Source of the DNA: Streptomyces sp. TRM68367
GTDB taxonomy: Bacteria > Actinomycetota > Actinomycetes > Streptomycetales > Streptomycetaceae
NCBI RefSeq assembly: GCF_014495685.1
Contig: NZ_JACTVI010000038.1
Coordinates: forward strand, 1-64,000
Reading direction: 5' to 3'
DNA length: 64,000 nucleotides
The notes below the pieces were generated by a model. The model was given only the letters and a program-made list of their open reading frames with translations, ran no database searches and was not told where the DNA came from. Shown here piece by piece: positions 51,603 through 60,376 of the stretch (the first letter of the stretch is position 1; each line of letters begins with the position of its first letter). A program made the position numbers and the translations under genes.

Positions 51603-52606
51603 CAGCTCTCGGCCTCCCACTGCAGACGCGCCACCGCGTCCAGGATCCGGTCCACACCGGGCAGGTGGTGGCGCTCCAGCATCGGCGGCGGATACGGCAC
51701 GTCGAACCCGGCCACGCGCAGCACCGGCGCCTCCAGGTAGTGGAAGCACCGCTCCGTGACCCGGGCCGCGATCTCCCCGCCCGGGCCCCCGAAGGCGCCC
51801 GACTCGTGCACGACGACCGCGCGTCCCGTCCGCCGCACCGAGGCGCCCACCGTCTCGTCGTCGAACGGCACCAGCGAGCGCAGATCGACGACTTCGAGTT
51901 CCCAGCCCTCGGCCCGGGCCGCCTCGGCCGCCTCCATGCAGACGGGTACGGACGGCCCGTACGTGATGAGTGTGGCGCTCCGCCCTGAGCGCCGCACCAC
52001 CGCGCGGCCTATCGGTTCAACGGGCGTCGGCTCCTCAAAGTTCCAGGCGTCCTTCGACCAGTACAGCCGCTTGGGCTCCAGGAAGACCACCGGGTCGTCG
52101 GAGGCGATGGCGGCGCGCAGCAGACCGTAGGCGTCGGCGACGGTCGCGGGCGTGACCACATGGAGCCCCGGAGTCGCCATGTAGTACGCCTCGGAGGAGT
52201 CGCTGTGGTGCTCGACGCCGCCGATGCCGCCGCCGTAGGGGACGCGGACGGTGATCGGCAGGGGCATCCTGCCGCGGGTGCGGTTGCGCATGCGGGACAC
52301 GTGCGAGACGAGCTGTTCGAAGGCCGGGTAGGCGAACGCGTCGAACTGCATCTCCACGACCGGGCGCAGCCCGTACATCGCCATGCCGACGGCCGTGCCG
52401 AGGATGCCGGCCTCGGCGAGCGGGGTGTCCGTGCAGCGGTCCTCGCCGAACTCCTTGGCGAGGCCGTCGGTGACCCGGAAGACGCCGCCGAGGGTGCCTA
52501 CGTCCTCGCCCATGACGTGGACGTCCGGGTCGGCGGCCATGGCGTCGCGCAACGCGCGCGTGAGGGCCTGCGCCATGGAGGCCGGCCTGACGGCGACGGT
52601 GGTCAT
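51602..52606 (-). CDS. bkdB: Branched-chain 2-oxo acid dehydrogenase E1 beta (second copy)
   Basis: 334 aa from an ATG (52606) overlapping the E1 alpha stop. The same motif set as the first copy: VHVMGEDVGTLGGVFRVTDG, CTDTPLAEAGILGTAVGMAM, ITVRVPYGGGIGGVEHHSDS and HYLEAPVLRVAGFDVPYPPP. The protein is similar to but distinct from the 34950-35960 paralogue, so the organism has two complete E1-E2 sets. They may differ in substrate range or timing. Overlaps of four bases on both sides make one coupled operon. Confidence 0.92.
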   Translation of the reverse strand: MTTVAVRPASMAQALTRALRDAMAADPDVHVMGEDVGTLGGVFRVTDGLAKEFGEDRCTDTPLAEAGILGTAVGMAMYGLRPVVEMQFDAFAYPAFEQLVSHVSRMRNRTRGRMPLPITVRVPYGGGIGGVEHHSDSSEAYYMATPGLHVVTPATVADAYGLLRAAIASDDPVVFLEPKRLYWSKDAWNFEEPTPVEPIGRAVVRRSGRSATLITYGPSVPVCMEAAEAARAEGWELEVVDLRSLVPFDDETVGASVRRTGRAVVVHESGAFGGPGGEIAARVTERCFHYLEAPVLRVAGFDVPYPPPMLERHHLPGVDRILDAVARLQWEAES

Positions 52607-53745
52607 CGGTGCGCTCCCTCCGACTCGGCCTCGGCGTCCAGCTCGGTCCGCAGCAGGGCGTGCTGCTCGCGGAGTTGGGGGGTGGGCTCGGCGTACACGT
52701 GGGTGAACAGGTCCATGGGGTCGAGGGCCGGGTCCTGGTTCATGCGCTCGCGCAGCGCGGCGGCGAAGGTCTCGGCGTCCTGGCGGGCGGCCTGTATGCC
52801 GTCCTCGTCGATCAGGTCGCGCTCGGTCAGCTCCCGTTCCAGCAGCAGGATCGGGTCGTGTTCCCGCCAGGTCTCGACCTCGGCGTCGGCGCGGTAGCGG
52901 GTCGCGTCGTCGGAGTTGGTGTGGGCGTCGACGCGGTAGGTGATCGCCTCGACGAGCGTGGGCCCGCCTCCCGCGCGCGCGTGCCGTACGGCGTCGGTGA
53001 GGACCTCGTGCACGGCGGCGGCGTCGTTGCCGTCGACCAGGCGGCCGCGCATGCCGTAGCCGACGGCCTTGTGGGCCAGCGACGGGGCCGCGGTCTGCTT
53101 GGCGAGCGGGACGGAGATGGCGAAGCCGTTGTTCTGCACGAGGAAGACGACCGGGGCCTGCCAGACGGCGGCGAAGTTCAGCGCCTCGTGGAAGTCGCCC
53201 TCGCTGGAGCCGCCATCGCCGACCAGCGCCAGCGCGACCACGTCGTCGCCCTTGAGGCGGGCGGCGTGCGCGAGGCCGACGGCGTGCGGCAGCTGGGTGG
53301 CCAGCGGGGTGCACAGGGGGGCGACGCGGTGCTCGTACGGGTCGTAGCCGGTGTGCCAGTCGCCGCGCAGAAGGGTGAGGGCCTCGACGGGGTCCACGCC
53401 GCGGGCGACGACGGCGAGCGTGTCGCGGTAGCTGGGGAAGAGCCAGTCGCGGTCCTGCAGGACGAGCGCGGCACCGACCTGGCAGGCCTCCTGGCCGGTG
53501 CTGGAGGGGTAGACGGCGAGCCGCCCCTGCTTGGTCAGGGCCGTGGCCTGCGCGTTGTAGCGGCGGCCACGCACCAGCTCGGCGTACAGCCGGCGCAGCA
53601 GCTCCGGGTCGGCCCGGTCGGCCGCGTCGGTGCCGAGGACGCGGTACGGCTCGGCGTCGGGCAGCAGGGGCGCGGGGTCCGTACGGGGCTGCCAGGCGGG
53701 CGGCGGCGTCGGCCGATATGCGCCTCGCTGCTCCATGACCGTCAT
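52603..53745 (-). CDS. bkdA: Branched-chain 2-oxo acid dehydrogenase E1 alpha (second copy)
   Basis: 380 aa from an ATG (53745) after GAGGAGG. Motifs: GQEACQVGAALVLQDRDWLF, LVGDGGSSEGDFHEALNFAA, NNGFAISVPLAKQ and ITYRVDAHTNSDDATRYR. The N-terminal tail is short, unlike the first copy. The gene heads the second bkd operon and faces bkdR. A TetR-type operator (53806-53819) and a DnaA-like box (53854-53862) lie in the shared upstream region. Confidence 0.92.
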   Translation of the reverse strand: MTVMEQRGAYRPTPPPAWQPRTDPAPLLPDAEPYRVLGTDAADRADPELLRRLYAELVRGRRYNAQATALTKQGRLAVYPSSTGQEACQVGAALVLQDRDWLFPSYRDTLAVVARGVDPVEALTLLRGDWHTGYDPYEHRVAPLCTPLATQLPHAVGLAHAARLKGDDVVALALVGDGGSSEGDFHEALNFAAVWQAPVVFLVQNNGFAISVPLAKQTAAPSLAHKAVGYGMRGRLVDGNDAAAVHEVLTDAVRHARAGGGPTLVEAITYRVDAHTNSDDATRYRADAEVETWREHDPILLLERELTERDLIDEDGIQAARQDAETFAAALRERMNQDPALDPMDLFTHVYAEPTPQLREQHALLRTELDAEAESEGAHR

Positions 53746-53805
53746 GACGGCACCTCCTCGTGGGAGCGGCTTCGGGAGGCGCGGCATGTGTGATGCGCCT
53801 CCCCT

Positions 53806-53819
53806 ACCGATTGTTCGGT
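53806..53819. promoter_or_regulatory. Operator copy 1 (ACCGATTGTTCGGT), before the second bkd operon
   Basis: ACCGATTGTTCGGT has inverted ACCGA/TCGGT arms. It differs in one base from the sequence found in front of paaA and between paaH and paaN. It lies 61 bp before the bkdA ATG. Confidence 0.6.
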
Positions 53820-53853
53820 CGCTGGCACATTTTGGCTACAGGTGACCTTGGGC

Positions 53854-53862
53854 TGTGGACAA
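53854..53862 (-). promoter_or_regulatory. DnaA-box match between bkdA and bkdR
   Basis: TGTGGACAA is the reverse complement of TTGTCCACA, the Streptomyces DnaA consensus. It is in the 175-bp divergent region. A single box, so significance is uncertain. Confidence 0.4.
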
Positions 53863-53920
53863 ACGGTTCTCCACAACCTGGAATGAACGCAGTACGTCCA
53901 CGACCGGGAGGCGGGGGGAC

Positions 53921-54421
53921 ATGGCACCTGAACAAATGGCCGAGGAACCGGGAGACAGCGTCCCTCTGCCGCCGCCACGCCCCCTCGACGCCATTGATCA
54001 GGACATTCTGCGGATGCTCCAGGCGGACGGGCGCGCCTCGATACGGTCGGTCGCCGAGCGCGTCCACGTCTCGCGCGCCAACGCCTACGCCCGCATCAAC
54101 CGGCTCCTGGAGGACGGGGTCATCCGGGGCTTCGCCGCCCGCGTCAACCACGAGCGGGCCGGGCACGGCACCTCGGCGTACATCACGCTGAAGATCGTGC
54201 AGAACTCCTGGCGCACGGTGCGCGGGCAGCTCCGGCAGCTGCCAGGGGCCTCCCACATCGCGCTGGTGGGCGGCGACTTCGACGTCCTGCTGCTGGTGCA
54301 CACCTCCGACAACCGGGCGCTGCGCGAGCTGGTGCTCACCCGGCTCCAGGCGATCCCCGAGGTGCTCAGCACGCGCACACTGCTGGTGTTCGAGGAGGAG
54401 GACCTGGAGCCGCAGGGCTGA
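53921..54421 (+). CDS. bkdR: Lrp/AsnC-family regulator of branched-chain catabolism
   Basis: 166 aa from an ATG (53921) after AGGCGGGGG. N-terminal HTH: LDAIDQDILRMLQADGRASI, then RSVAERVHVSRANAYARINR. The C-terminal RAM domain is THKV-like (SHIALVGGDFDVLLLVHTSD). In Streptomyces the bkd operon next to bkdR is controlled by it and by branched-chain amino acids. Position, opposite to the second bkdA copy, fits. It could also control the first copy. Confidence 0.88.
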   Translation: MAPEQMAEEPGDSVPLPPPRPLDAIDQDILRMLQADGRASIRSVAERVHVSRANAYARINRLLEDGVIRGFAARVNHERAGHGTSAYITLKIVQNSWRTVRGQLRQLPGASHIALVGGDFDVLLLVHTSDNRALRELVLTRLQAIPEVLSTRTLLVFEEEDLEPQG

Positions 54422-54428
54422 GCCCGGC

Positions 54429-55019
54429 TCACCCGTCCTTGCGCAGGCCCCCGAACGCCACCTGCACCACCGCGTCGGCCACTTCGCGCTCGTTCATGCC
54501 GCGCCCGTCGGGCCGGTACCACTCGACGATCGAGTTGACCATCCCGAACACCAGCCGGGTCACCAGGCGCACCTCTATGTCGCCGCGCACGTCCCCGTCG
54601 GCGGCCGCCGCCTTCAGCAGCTCGGCGACCTGGTGGTCGAACTCGCGGCGCCGCTCCAGCGCCCACCGCTCGGTACCGGTGTTGCCCCGCACCCGCAGCA
54701 GCAGCGTCACATACGGAAGTTCCGCGATGAGCACCTCGACCATGCGCCGTACGACGTACTCCAGCCGGTCGGCGGCACGCCCCACGCGCGCGGGCTCCTC
54801 GTCGAGGATTCCGAACAGCCCGTCCAGCGCCCGGCTGACGGCGCGGCGCAGCAGCTCCTCCTTGCCGGTGACGTGGTGGTAGATCGACGACTTGGAGATG
54901 CCGGCCGCCTTGGAGAGGTGCTCCATGGAGGTGCCGTCGTAGCCGCGCTCGTTGAACACCCGCACGGCGACGGACAGCAGGGTCTCCGGGGTGTACGTGT
55001 CGCGCTTGGCGGTGGTCAT
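54429..55019 (-). CDS. TetR-family regulator of the phenylacetate (paa) genes
   Basis: 196 aa from an ATG (55019) inside the stop of the paaH gene. HTH: LLSVAVRVFNERGYDGTSME then HLSKAAGISKSSIYHHVTGK (about 12-52). The ligand domain is typical of FadR/PaaR-like acyl-CoA-sensing TetR proteins (VTLLLRVRGNTGTERWALER). It is co-transcribed with paaH, and the 14-bp palindrome repeated at 53806, 56591 and 61460 is probably its operator. A phenylacetyl-CoA-type inducer is likely but inferred. The 3' end lies 7 bp from the convergent bkdR stop. Confidence 0.82.
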   Translation of the reverse strand: MTTAKRDTYTPETLLSVAVRVFNERGYDGTSMEHLSKAAGISKSSIYHHVTGKEELLRRAVSRALDGLFGILDEEPARVGRAADRLEYVVRRMVEVLIAELPYVTLLLRVRGNTGTERWALERRREFDHQVAELLKAAAADGDVRGDIEVRLVTRLVFGMVNSIVEWYRPDGRGMNEREVADAVVQVAFGGLRKDG

Positions 55020-56533
55020 GAGGCGCTGCCCTCCCTCTTGTCGGTGGCGTACGCGTGGCGGTAGAGCGCGAGGGACGGCGCGTAGCGGCCGGAGGGGTCG
55101 CGCAGGTGGAGGTCGTCGAGGAGTGCGTACGCCCAGTTGCGGCCGAGTCTGCGGCTCCAATCGAAGGGCCCGAGCGGGTAGTTGACGCCCAGCCGCATCG
55201 CGGTGTCGATGTCCTCCTCGGTGGCCACGCCCTTGGCGACGGCGTCGTGCGCCAGGTCGACGATCCGCGCGACCGTGCGGGCGACGATCATGCCGGGCAC
55301 GTCGCCGATGACGCTGACCTGCTTGCCGAGCGCCTGGAACAGGCCGGTGGCCTCGGCGAGCGTCTGGGGCGCGGTGTCCTGGGAGGCGGACAGGGCGATG
55401 CGGGTGGCGCGGCGGTAGTCCACGGCGAGGTCGAAGTAGACGACATCGCGGAACTCCACGGAGGTCTGGCCGTCGGCGAGCACCAGCTGGCCGCCGCTGG
55501 GCAGCAGCAGGCGGGTGCCGTGGTCCTCTTCCTCTTGCTCCGCGGAGATGCCCGCCTCGCGGATCAGCGTGAGCAGCTCGGCGGCGGGGCCCAGGTCGCC
55601 CTCGACGACGACGTGCGCGGGCGGCTGGGCGCGCTCCGCGGTGTGCGGTTCCGGGCGTTCGGCGCCGTCCCGGTAGTCGTACCAGCCCTGCCCGCTCTTG
55701 CGGCCGAGCCGGCCGGACTCGACCAGGCGGCGCTGGGCGAGCGACGGGGTGAAGCGCGTGTCCCGGAAGAAGGACTCCCACACGGAGTGGGTGACGGACT
55801 CGTTGACGTCCTGCCCGATGAGGTCGGTCAGTTCGAAGGCGCCCATCTTGAAGCCGCCCGACTCGCGCAGGACCGCGTCGATGGTGGCCGGGTCGGCGGC
55901 CTGGGCCTCGTAGACGGCGAAGGCCTCGCCGTAGAAGGGCCGGGCGATGCGGTTGACGATGAAGCCGGGGGTGTCGGCGCAGGCGACGGGGGTCTTGCCC
56001 CAGGCGCGGGCCATCTCGTACGCGCGCGTGGCCGAGGTGACGTCGGTGGCGAACCCGGAGACGACCTCGACCAGCGGCATCAGCGGCGCCGGGTTGAAGA
56101 AGTGCAGGCCGACGAAGCGGCCGGGGTTGTTCAGTGCGCCGCCGATGGCGGTGACGGACAGGGACGAGGTGTTGGTGGCGAGCAGGCAGTCGTCGCCGAC
56201 GACGCCCTCCAGCTCGCGCAGCAGCCGCTGCTTCACGTCGAGCTGTTCGAGCACCGCCTCGACGACGAGGGCGCAGTCAGCGAGGTCGGCGAGGCTCTCG
56301 GCGGGCAGCAGCCGGGTGCGTGCCGCGTCTCGGTCGCCGGCGGTGAGCCGGTCCTTCTCGACGAGCCGGTCGAGGCGGGCGCCGATCGCCGCGGCCGCGT
56401 CGCGGGCGCGCCCGGGAACGGCGTCGTACAGCCGTACGACGTGGCCCGCGACCAGTGCGACCTGGGCGATGCCCTGGCCCATGGTGCCGGTTCCGACGAC
56501 GGCCACGGGGCTGCTGAGGTCGAGTGCTGTCAT
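55016..56533 (-). CDS. paaH: 3-hydroxyacyl-CoA dehydrogenase, phenylacetate pathway (PaaH-type)
   Basis: 505 aa from an ATG at 56533. The N-terminal NAD site (SPVAVVGTGTMGQGIAQVAL) and the catalytic region (GRFVGLHFFNPAPLMPLVEV with His, and ACADTPGFIVNRIARPFYGE) are clear. A second 3HCDH C-terminal domain follows (MIVARTVARIVDLAHDAVAK, then DTAMRLGVNYPLGPFDW), so the protein is the two-domain PaaH/PaaC type that oxidises 3-hydroxyadipyl-CoA. It reads away from paaN and is followed by the overlapping tetR gene. Confidence 0.9.
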   Translation of the reverse strand: MTALDLSSPVAVVGTGTMGQGIAQVALVAGHVVRLYDAVPGRARDAAAAIGARLDRLVEKDRLTAGDRDAARTRLLPAESLADLADCALVVEAVLEQLDVKQRLLRELEGVVGDDCLLATNTSSLSVTAIGGALNNPGRFVGLHFFNPAPLMPLVEVVSGFATDVTSATRAYEMARAWGKTPVACADTPGFIVNRIARPFYGEAFAVYEAQAADPATIDAVLRESGGFKMGAFELTDLIGQDVNESVTHSVWESFFRDTRFTPSLAQRRLVESGRLGRKSGQGWYDYRDGAERPEPHTAERAQPPAHVVVEGDLGPAAELLTLIREAGISAEQEEEDHGTRLLLPSGGQLVLADGQTSVEFRDVVYFDLAVDYRRATRIALSASQDTAPQTLAEATGLFQALGKQVSVIGDVPGMIVARTVARIVDLAHDAVAKGVATEEDIDTAMRLGVNYPLGPFDWSRRLGRNWAYALLDDLHLRDPSGRYAPSLALYRHAYATDKREGSAS

Positions 56534-56556
56534 GTGCGCGATCCTCCCGCACGGGG

Positions 56557-56605
56557 TTTTCCACAGATGCGGCGGGACCCCCTTGAACCGACCGATCGTT
56601 CGGTT
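56557..56605 (+). promoter_or_regulatory. paaN/paaH intergenic operator with promoter and DnaA-like box
   Basis: TTGAAC (56584-56589), 16 bp, then TACTCT forms a promoter toward paaN. The palindrome ACCGATCGTTCGGT (56591-56604) sits between the two boxes, so a bound repressor would block it. TTTTCCACA (56557-56565) resembles a DnaA box. Confidence 0.65.
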
Positions 56606-56694
56606 ACTCTAACTCTGAGTGCCCGTTTCTGCCCACGTTCTTGCCCAGGTCATGAACTCGACGAAGAGTTCTTGAGACGAGGAGTTGGTCCCGC

Positions 56695-58386
56695 ATGGCC
56701 GCCGAACTCACCGCGCCCGACCTCATCGCAAAGCACCGGCCCACCCTCGACCAGGCGCTGAAGGCGATCGGCACGCGCGCGTACTGGTCCCCGCACCCCG
56801 AGCACCCAAAGGCCTACGGCGAGAACGGCAGCCTGGACATGGCGGCGGGCAAGGCCGCCTTCGACGCCCTGCTGGGCACCCGCCTCGACCTCGGCCAGCC
56901 CGGTACGGACGACTGGGTGGGCGGCGAGGTCTCGCCGTACGGCATCGAGCTGGGGGTGAGGTACCCGCACGCGGACGTGGACGTGCTGCTGCCCGCGATG
57001 AAGGCCGGTCAGCGGGCCTGGCGGGACGCGGGCGCGGAGCTGCGCGCGATGGTCTGCCTGGAGATCCTCAAGCGGATCAGCGGCCGGACGCACGAGTTCG
57101 CGCACGCGGTCATGCACACCTCCGGCCAGGCCTTCATGATGGCGTTCCAGGCGGGCGGCCCGCACGCGCAGGACCGCGCCATGGAGGCGGTGGCGTACGC
57201 GTACGCGGAGCAGGTCCGCACGCCCGGCACGGCCGAGTGGACCAAGCCGCAGGGCAAGCGCGACCCGCTGGTGCTGACCAAGCAGTTCACGCCGGTGCCG
57301 CGCGGCATCGGCCTGGTGATCGGCTGCAACACCTTCCCGACGTGGAACGGCTATCCGGGCCTGTTCGCCTCCCTGGCCACCGGCAACGCGGTCCTGGTCA
57401 AGCCCCACCCGCGCGCGGTGCTGCCGCTCGCGCTCACGGTGCAGACCGCCCGCGAGGTGCTCGCGGAGGCGGGCTTCGACCCGAACCTGGTGGCGCTGGC
57501 CGCCGAGCGGCCCGGCGAGGGCATCGCGAAGACCCTGGCCGTGCGCCCCGAGATCCGGGTCATCGACTACACGGGGTCGACGGCCTTCGGCGAATGGCTG
57601 GAGACCAACGCTCGCCAGGCGCAGGTCCACACGGAGAAGGCCGGCGTCAACACAGTGATCGTCGAGTCGACCGGCGGCTACAAGGGGATGCTCGCCAACC
57701 TGGCGTTCTCGCTGTCCCTGTACAGCGGCCAGATGTGCACCACCCCGCAGAACCTGCTGATCCCGCGCGAGGGCATCTCGACCGACCAGGGCCCCAAGTC
57801 GTACGACGAGGTGGTCGCCGATCTCGCGCGGGCGGTCGACGGCCTCCTCGGTGACGACGCGCGCGCGAACGCCCTGCTCGGCGCCATCGTGAACCCGGAC
57901 GTCAAGGCCCGTCTGGAGGCGGCGGCCGGCCTGGGCGAGGTCGCCCTCGCCTCGCGGGAGATCAGCAACCCGGAGTTCCCCCGCGCGGTGGTGCGCACGC
58001 CGGTGATCGTGAAGCTGGACGGCGCCAAGCCCGACGCCGAGGCCGCCTACATGAGCGAGTGCTTCGGGCCGGTCTCCTTCGCCGTCGCCGTCGACTCGGC
58101 CGCGCAGGCGGTGGAGCTGCTGCGGCGCACGATCCGGGAGAAGGGCGCGATGACGGTCGGCGCGTACACCACGGACGCCGAGGTCGAGCAGGCGATCCAG
58201 GAGGTCTGCCTGGAGGAGGCCGCCCAGCTGTCCCTCAACCTCGCCGGCGGGGTGTACGTCAACCAGACGGCCGCCTTCTCCGACTTCCACGGCTCGGGCG
58301 GCAACCCGGCGGCCAACTCGGCGCTCACCGACGGGGCGTTCGTGGCGAACCGGTTCAGGGTGGTGGAGGTACGCCGGGAAGCCTAG
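56695..58386 (+). CDS. paaN: Phenylacetic acid degradation aldehyde dehydrogenase PaaN
   Basis: 563 aa from an ATG (56695). Aldehyde-dehydrogenase superfamily: cofactor region GIGLVIGCNTFPTWNGYPGL, GSTAFGEWLETNARQAQVHT (Glu region), the nucleophile Cys in LYSGQMCTTPQNLLIPREGI, and EVCLEEAAQLSLNLAGGVYV. There is no C-terminal MaoC-type hydratase, unlike PaaZ, so a separate ring-opening hydratase is needed. It oxidises the ring-cleaved semialdehyde of phenylacetyl-CoA. Its transcription starts at a promoter holding the TetR-type operator. It overlaps the convergent TrmH-like gene by 4 bp. Confidence 0.92.
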   Translation: MAAELTAPDLIAKHRPTLDQALKAIGTRAYWSPHPEHPKAYGENGSLDMAAGKAAFDALLGTRLDLGQPGTDDWVGGEVSPYGIELGVRYPHADVDVLLPAMKAGQRAWRDAGAELRAMVCLEILKRISGRTHEFAHAVMHTSGQAFMMAFQAGGPHAQDRAMEAVAYAYAEQVRTPGTAEWTKPQGKRDPLVLTKQFTPVPRGIGLVIGCNTFPTWNGYPGLFASLATGNAVLVKPHPRAVLPLALTVQTAREVLAEAGFDPNLVALAAERPGEGIAKTLAVRPEIRVIDYTGSTAFGEWLETNARQAQVHTEKAGVNTVIVESTGGYKGMLANLAFSLSLYSGQMCTTPQNLLIPREGISTDQGPKSYDEVVADLARAVDGLLGDDARANALLGAIVNPDVKARLEAAAGLGEVALASREISNPEFPRAVVRTPVIVKLDGAKPDAEAAYMSECFGPVSFAVAVDSAAQAVELLRRTIREKGAMTVGAYTTDAEVEQAIQEVCLEEAAQLSLNLAGGVYVNQTAAFSDFHGSGGNPAANSALTDGAFVANRFRVVEVRREA

Positions 58387-59168
58387 GAAGAGGCCCGGGA
58401 AACCGTCGCGCCCCCGGTGAGGCTCCAGTGGTACAGCGTCATCGCCACGCTGGTGGCGAGGTTGTAGCTGGACACCTGAGGGCGCATCGGCAGGGCCACC
58501 AGATGGTCGGCACGCGCGCGCAGGTCCGCGGACAGTCCGCTGCGTTCCGAGCCGAAGGCGAGCAGCGCGTCGTCCGGCAGCTTCAGGGCGCGGATGTCCT
58601 CGCCCTCCGGGTCCAGGGCGAACACCGGTCCCGGCGGAAGTTCGGCCACGTCCAGCCGCTCCACGGCGGTCGCGAAGTGCAGCCCCGCCCCGCCGCGCAC
58701 CACCGTGGGATGCCAGGGGTCGAGGGTGCCGGTGGTGACGACGCCGGTCGCCCCGAGTCCGGCGGCCAGCCGGATCACGGCCCCGGCGTTGCCCAGGTTG
58801 CGCGGGTGGTCGAGGACCACGACGGGGCTGGTGCGGGGCGTGTGCGTCAGCGTGTCGAGGTTGGCTGCGCGCGGGGGGCGTACCGCCAGGGCGGCCACCG
58901 CGGTGGGGTGCGGGCGCGGGACGAGAGCGGCGTACGTCTCCGGCGGCACCTCGGCCAGCAGCGCGTCCAGCGTGTCCCGTACGTCCGGGGCCAGCCCGTC
59001 GGCGAGGGCGAGCGCGGCGGCCCGGTCAGCGGCGACCGCCACCGGGACCTCGGCACCAAAGCGCACGGCGTGCTTGAGGGCGTGAAAGCCGTCGAGCAGC
59101 ACGCAGGTGCCGGCGAGGCTGCGCCACGCGCGCACGGGGTCGGTGGGGCCGCCGGCGGGGTCGGTCAT
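58383..59168 (-). CDS. SpoU/TrmH-family RNA 2'-O-methyltransferase
   Basis: 261 aa from an ATG (59168) inside the stop of the HTTM gene. SPOUT motifs: motif 1 VVLDHPRNLGNAGAVIRLAA, motif 2 LLAFGSERSGLSADL, motif 3 LPMRPQVSSYNLATSVAMTL. The N-terminal 100 residues are a divergent substrate-binding part. It methylates a ribose in rRNA or tRNA using S-adenosylmethionine; the exact nucleotide is unknown. It is the last gene of a DUF5819-HTTM-TrmH operon, an unexpected partner for membrane proteins. Confidence 0.88.
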   Translation of the reverse strand: MTDPAGGPTDPVRAWRSLAGTCVLLDGFHALKHAVRFGAEVPVAVAADRAAALALADGLAPDVRDTLDALLAEVPPETYAALVPRPHPTAVAALAVRPPRAANLDTLTHTPRTSPVVVLDHPRNLGNAGAVIRLAAGLGATGVVTTGTLDPWHPTVVRGGAGLHFATAVERLDVAELPPGPVFALDPEGEDIRALKLPDDALLAFGSERSGLSADLRARADHLVALPMRPQVSSYNLATSVAMTLYHWSLTGGATVSRASS

Positions 59169-60376
59169 GCCGTGAAGCCTACGTGCGTGTGCTCGGAGTC
59201 CTCCGCGGACCGCTGCTCGGGGACTTTCGCGCGGACGGCGCGCCGCAGAACCCGCTCACGCGCGCGTGCCGCGCGGTCGCCCAGGCGGCGCAGGAAGGAC
59301 GTCGGCAGGAAGACCGCGTCCGCCGCGATCATCGCGAGCGAGAAGAACGGCAGCCCGAGGATGACGGCGATCACCGCATGTTCGGTGATCATGGCCGCGA
59401 GCAGGACGTTCTTGACCCGCCGGTTGAACAGCGTGAACGGGAAGGCGACCTGCACGATGACCGTGCCGTACGTCACGAGCATCACCAGGGTGCCGCTCAC
59501 GGTCAGCAGGCCGGCGAGCGCGGGCCAGGGCGAGAAGTATTCCAGGTGCAGCGGGTAGTAGACCGCGGTGCCGTCCTGCCAGAGCGTGCCCTGGATCTTG
59601 TACCAGCCGGCCGTCGCGTAGATCAGACAGGCCTCGGCCATGATCACCAGCAGGGCACCGTTGTGCACGATGTTCGCGACGACGTCGAGCAGGATCCGCG
59701 GCTGGGCGGTCCGCGCGCGCCGCCCGACCAGCCACCACAGGCCCTGCGCGAGCCACACGGCCCACAGGATGGCCGGTATCAGCCAGTCGCCGTCCATCCG
59801 GCCCGACAGGGTCACCGCGATCAGCACGAACCCGAGCACGCCCCACAGCGCCGGCCCGGCCCGGTCCACGACCCGCTCCCCCCGCGCGCGGGCCTCGCGT
59901 GCGCGCCGCGCCCGCCGCGCGTCCAGCGACCACACCAGGCCGCAGCGCGTGAACACCAGGTAGACCGACATCAGGTGCAGGACGTTGTCGCCGCCGTCGC
60001 CCATGAAGATGCTGCGGTTCTGCAGCGACAGCACGCCCACCATGAACAGCACCGACGTCGTGCGCGTGCGCCAGCCCAGCAGCATCAGGACGCTGGAGAG
60101 GATCGCGAACGCGTAGCCGAACTCGAACCAGGCCTGCCCGTCGGACCACATCAGGGCGGTGAAGGCGCCGTTGGTGCCGATCAGCTGCTGGGCGAGGTCG
60201 AAGTTCCACGGTCCGTCGGGCCCGTACAGCTCCTGACGGTGGGGGATCTCGCGCAGCAGGAACAGCAGCCAGGTGGCGGCGAAGCCGATGCGGATCACGG
60301 CGGTCTGGTACGGGCCGAGGGCGGCATCCGTGACACGGGCGATGCCGTGGGAGAGGCACAGGGCGAAGCGGTTCAC
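59165..60376 (-). CDS. HTTM-domain membrane protein
   Basis: 403 aa from a GTG (60376) overlapping the DUF5819 gene's stop. Many membrane helices, e.g. TAVIRIGFAATWLLFLLREI and SVYLVFTRCGLVW. The HTTM (horizontally transferred transmembrane) domain related to vitamin-K gamma-carboxylase is seen in EACLIYATAGWYKIQGTLWQ, DGTAVYYPLHLEYFSPWPAL and the C-terminal FFSLAMIAADAVFLPTSFL. Bacterial members occur in actinobacteria with DUF5819 partners. Function is unknown, and vitamin-K-dependent carboxylation is not proven. Confidence 0.85.
   Translation of the reverse strand: MNRFALCLSHGIARVTDAALGPYQTAVIRIGFAATWLLFLLREIPHRQELYGPDGPWNFDLAQQLIGTNGAFTALMWSDGQAWFEFGYAFAILSSVLMLLGWRTRTTSVLFMVGVLSLQNRSIFMGDGGDNVLHLMSVYLVFTRCGLVWSLDARRARRAREARARGERVVDRAGPALWGVLGFVLIAVTLSGRMDGDWLIPAILWAVWLAQGLWWLVGRRARTAQPRILLDVVANIVHNGALLVIMAEACLIYATAGWYKIQGTLWQDGTAVYYPLHLEYFSPWPALAGLLTVSGTLVMLVTYGTVIVQVAFPFTLFNRRVKNVLLAAMITEHAVIAVILGLPFFSLAMIAADAVFLPTSFLRRLGDRAARARERVLRRAVRAKVPEQRSAEDSEHTHVGFTA

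Noticed and set aside
56650..58290. 546-codon leftward frame opposite paaN
   Set aside because: Antisense shadow of the aldehyde dehydrogenase gene, with low-complexity His/Arg/Gly sequence.
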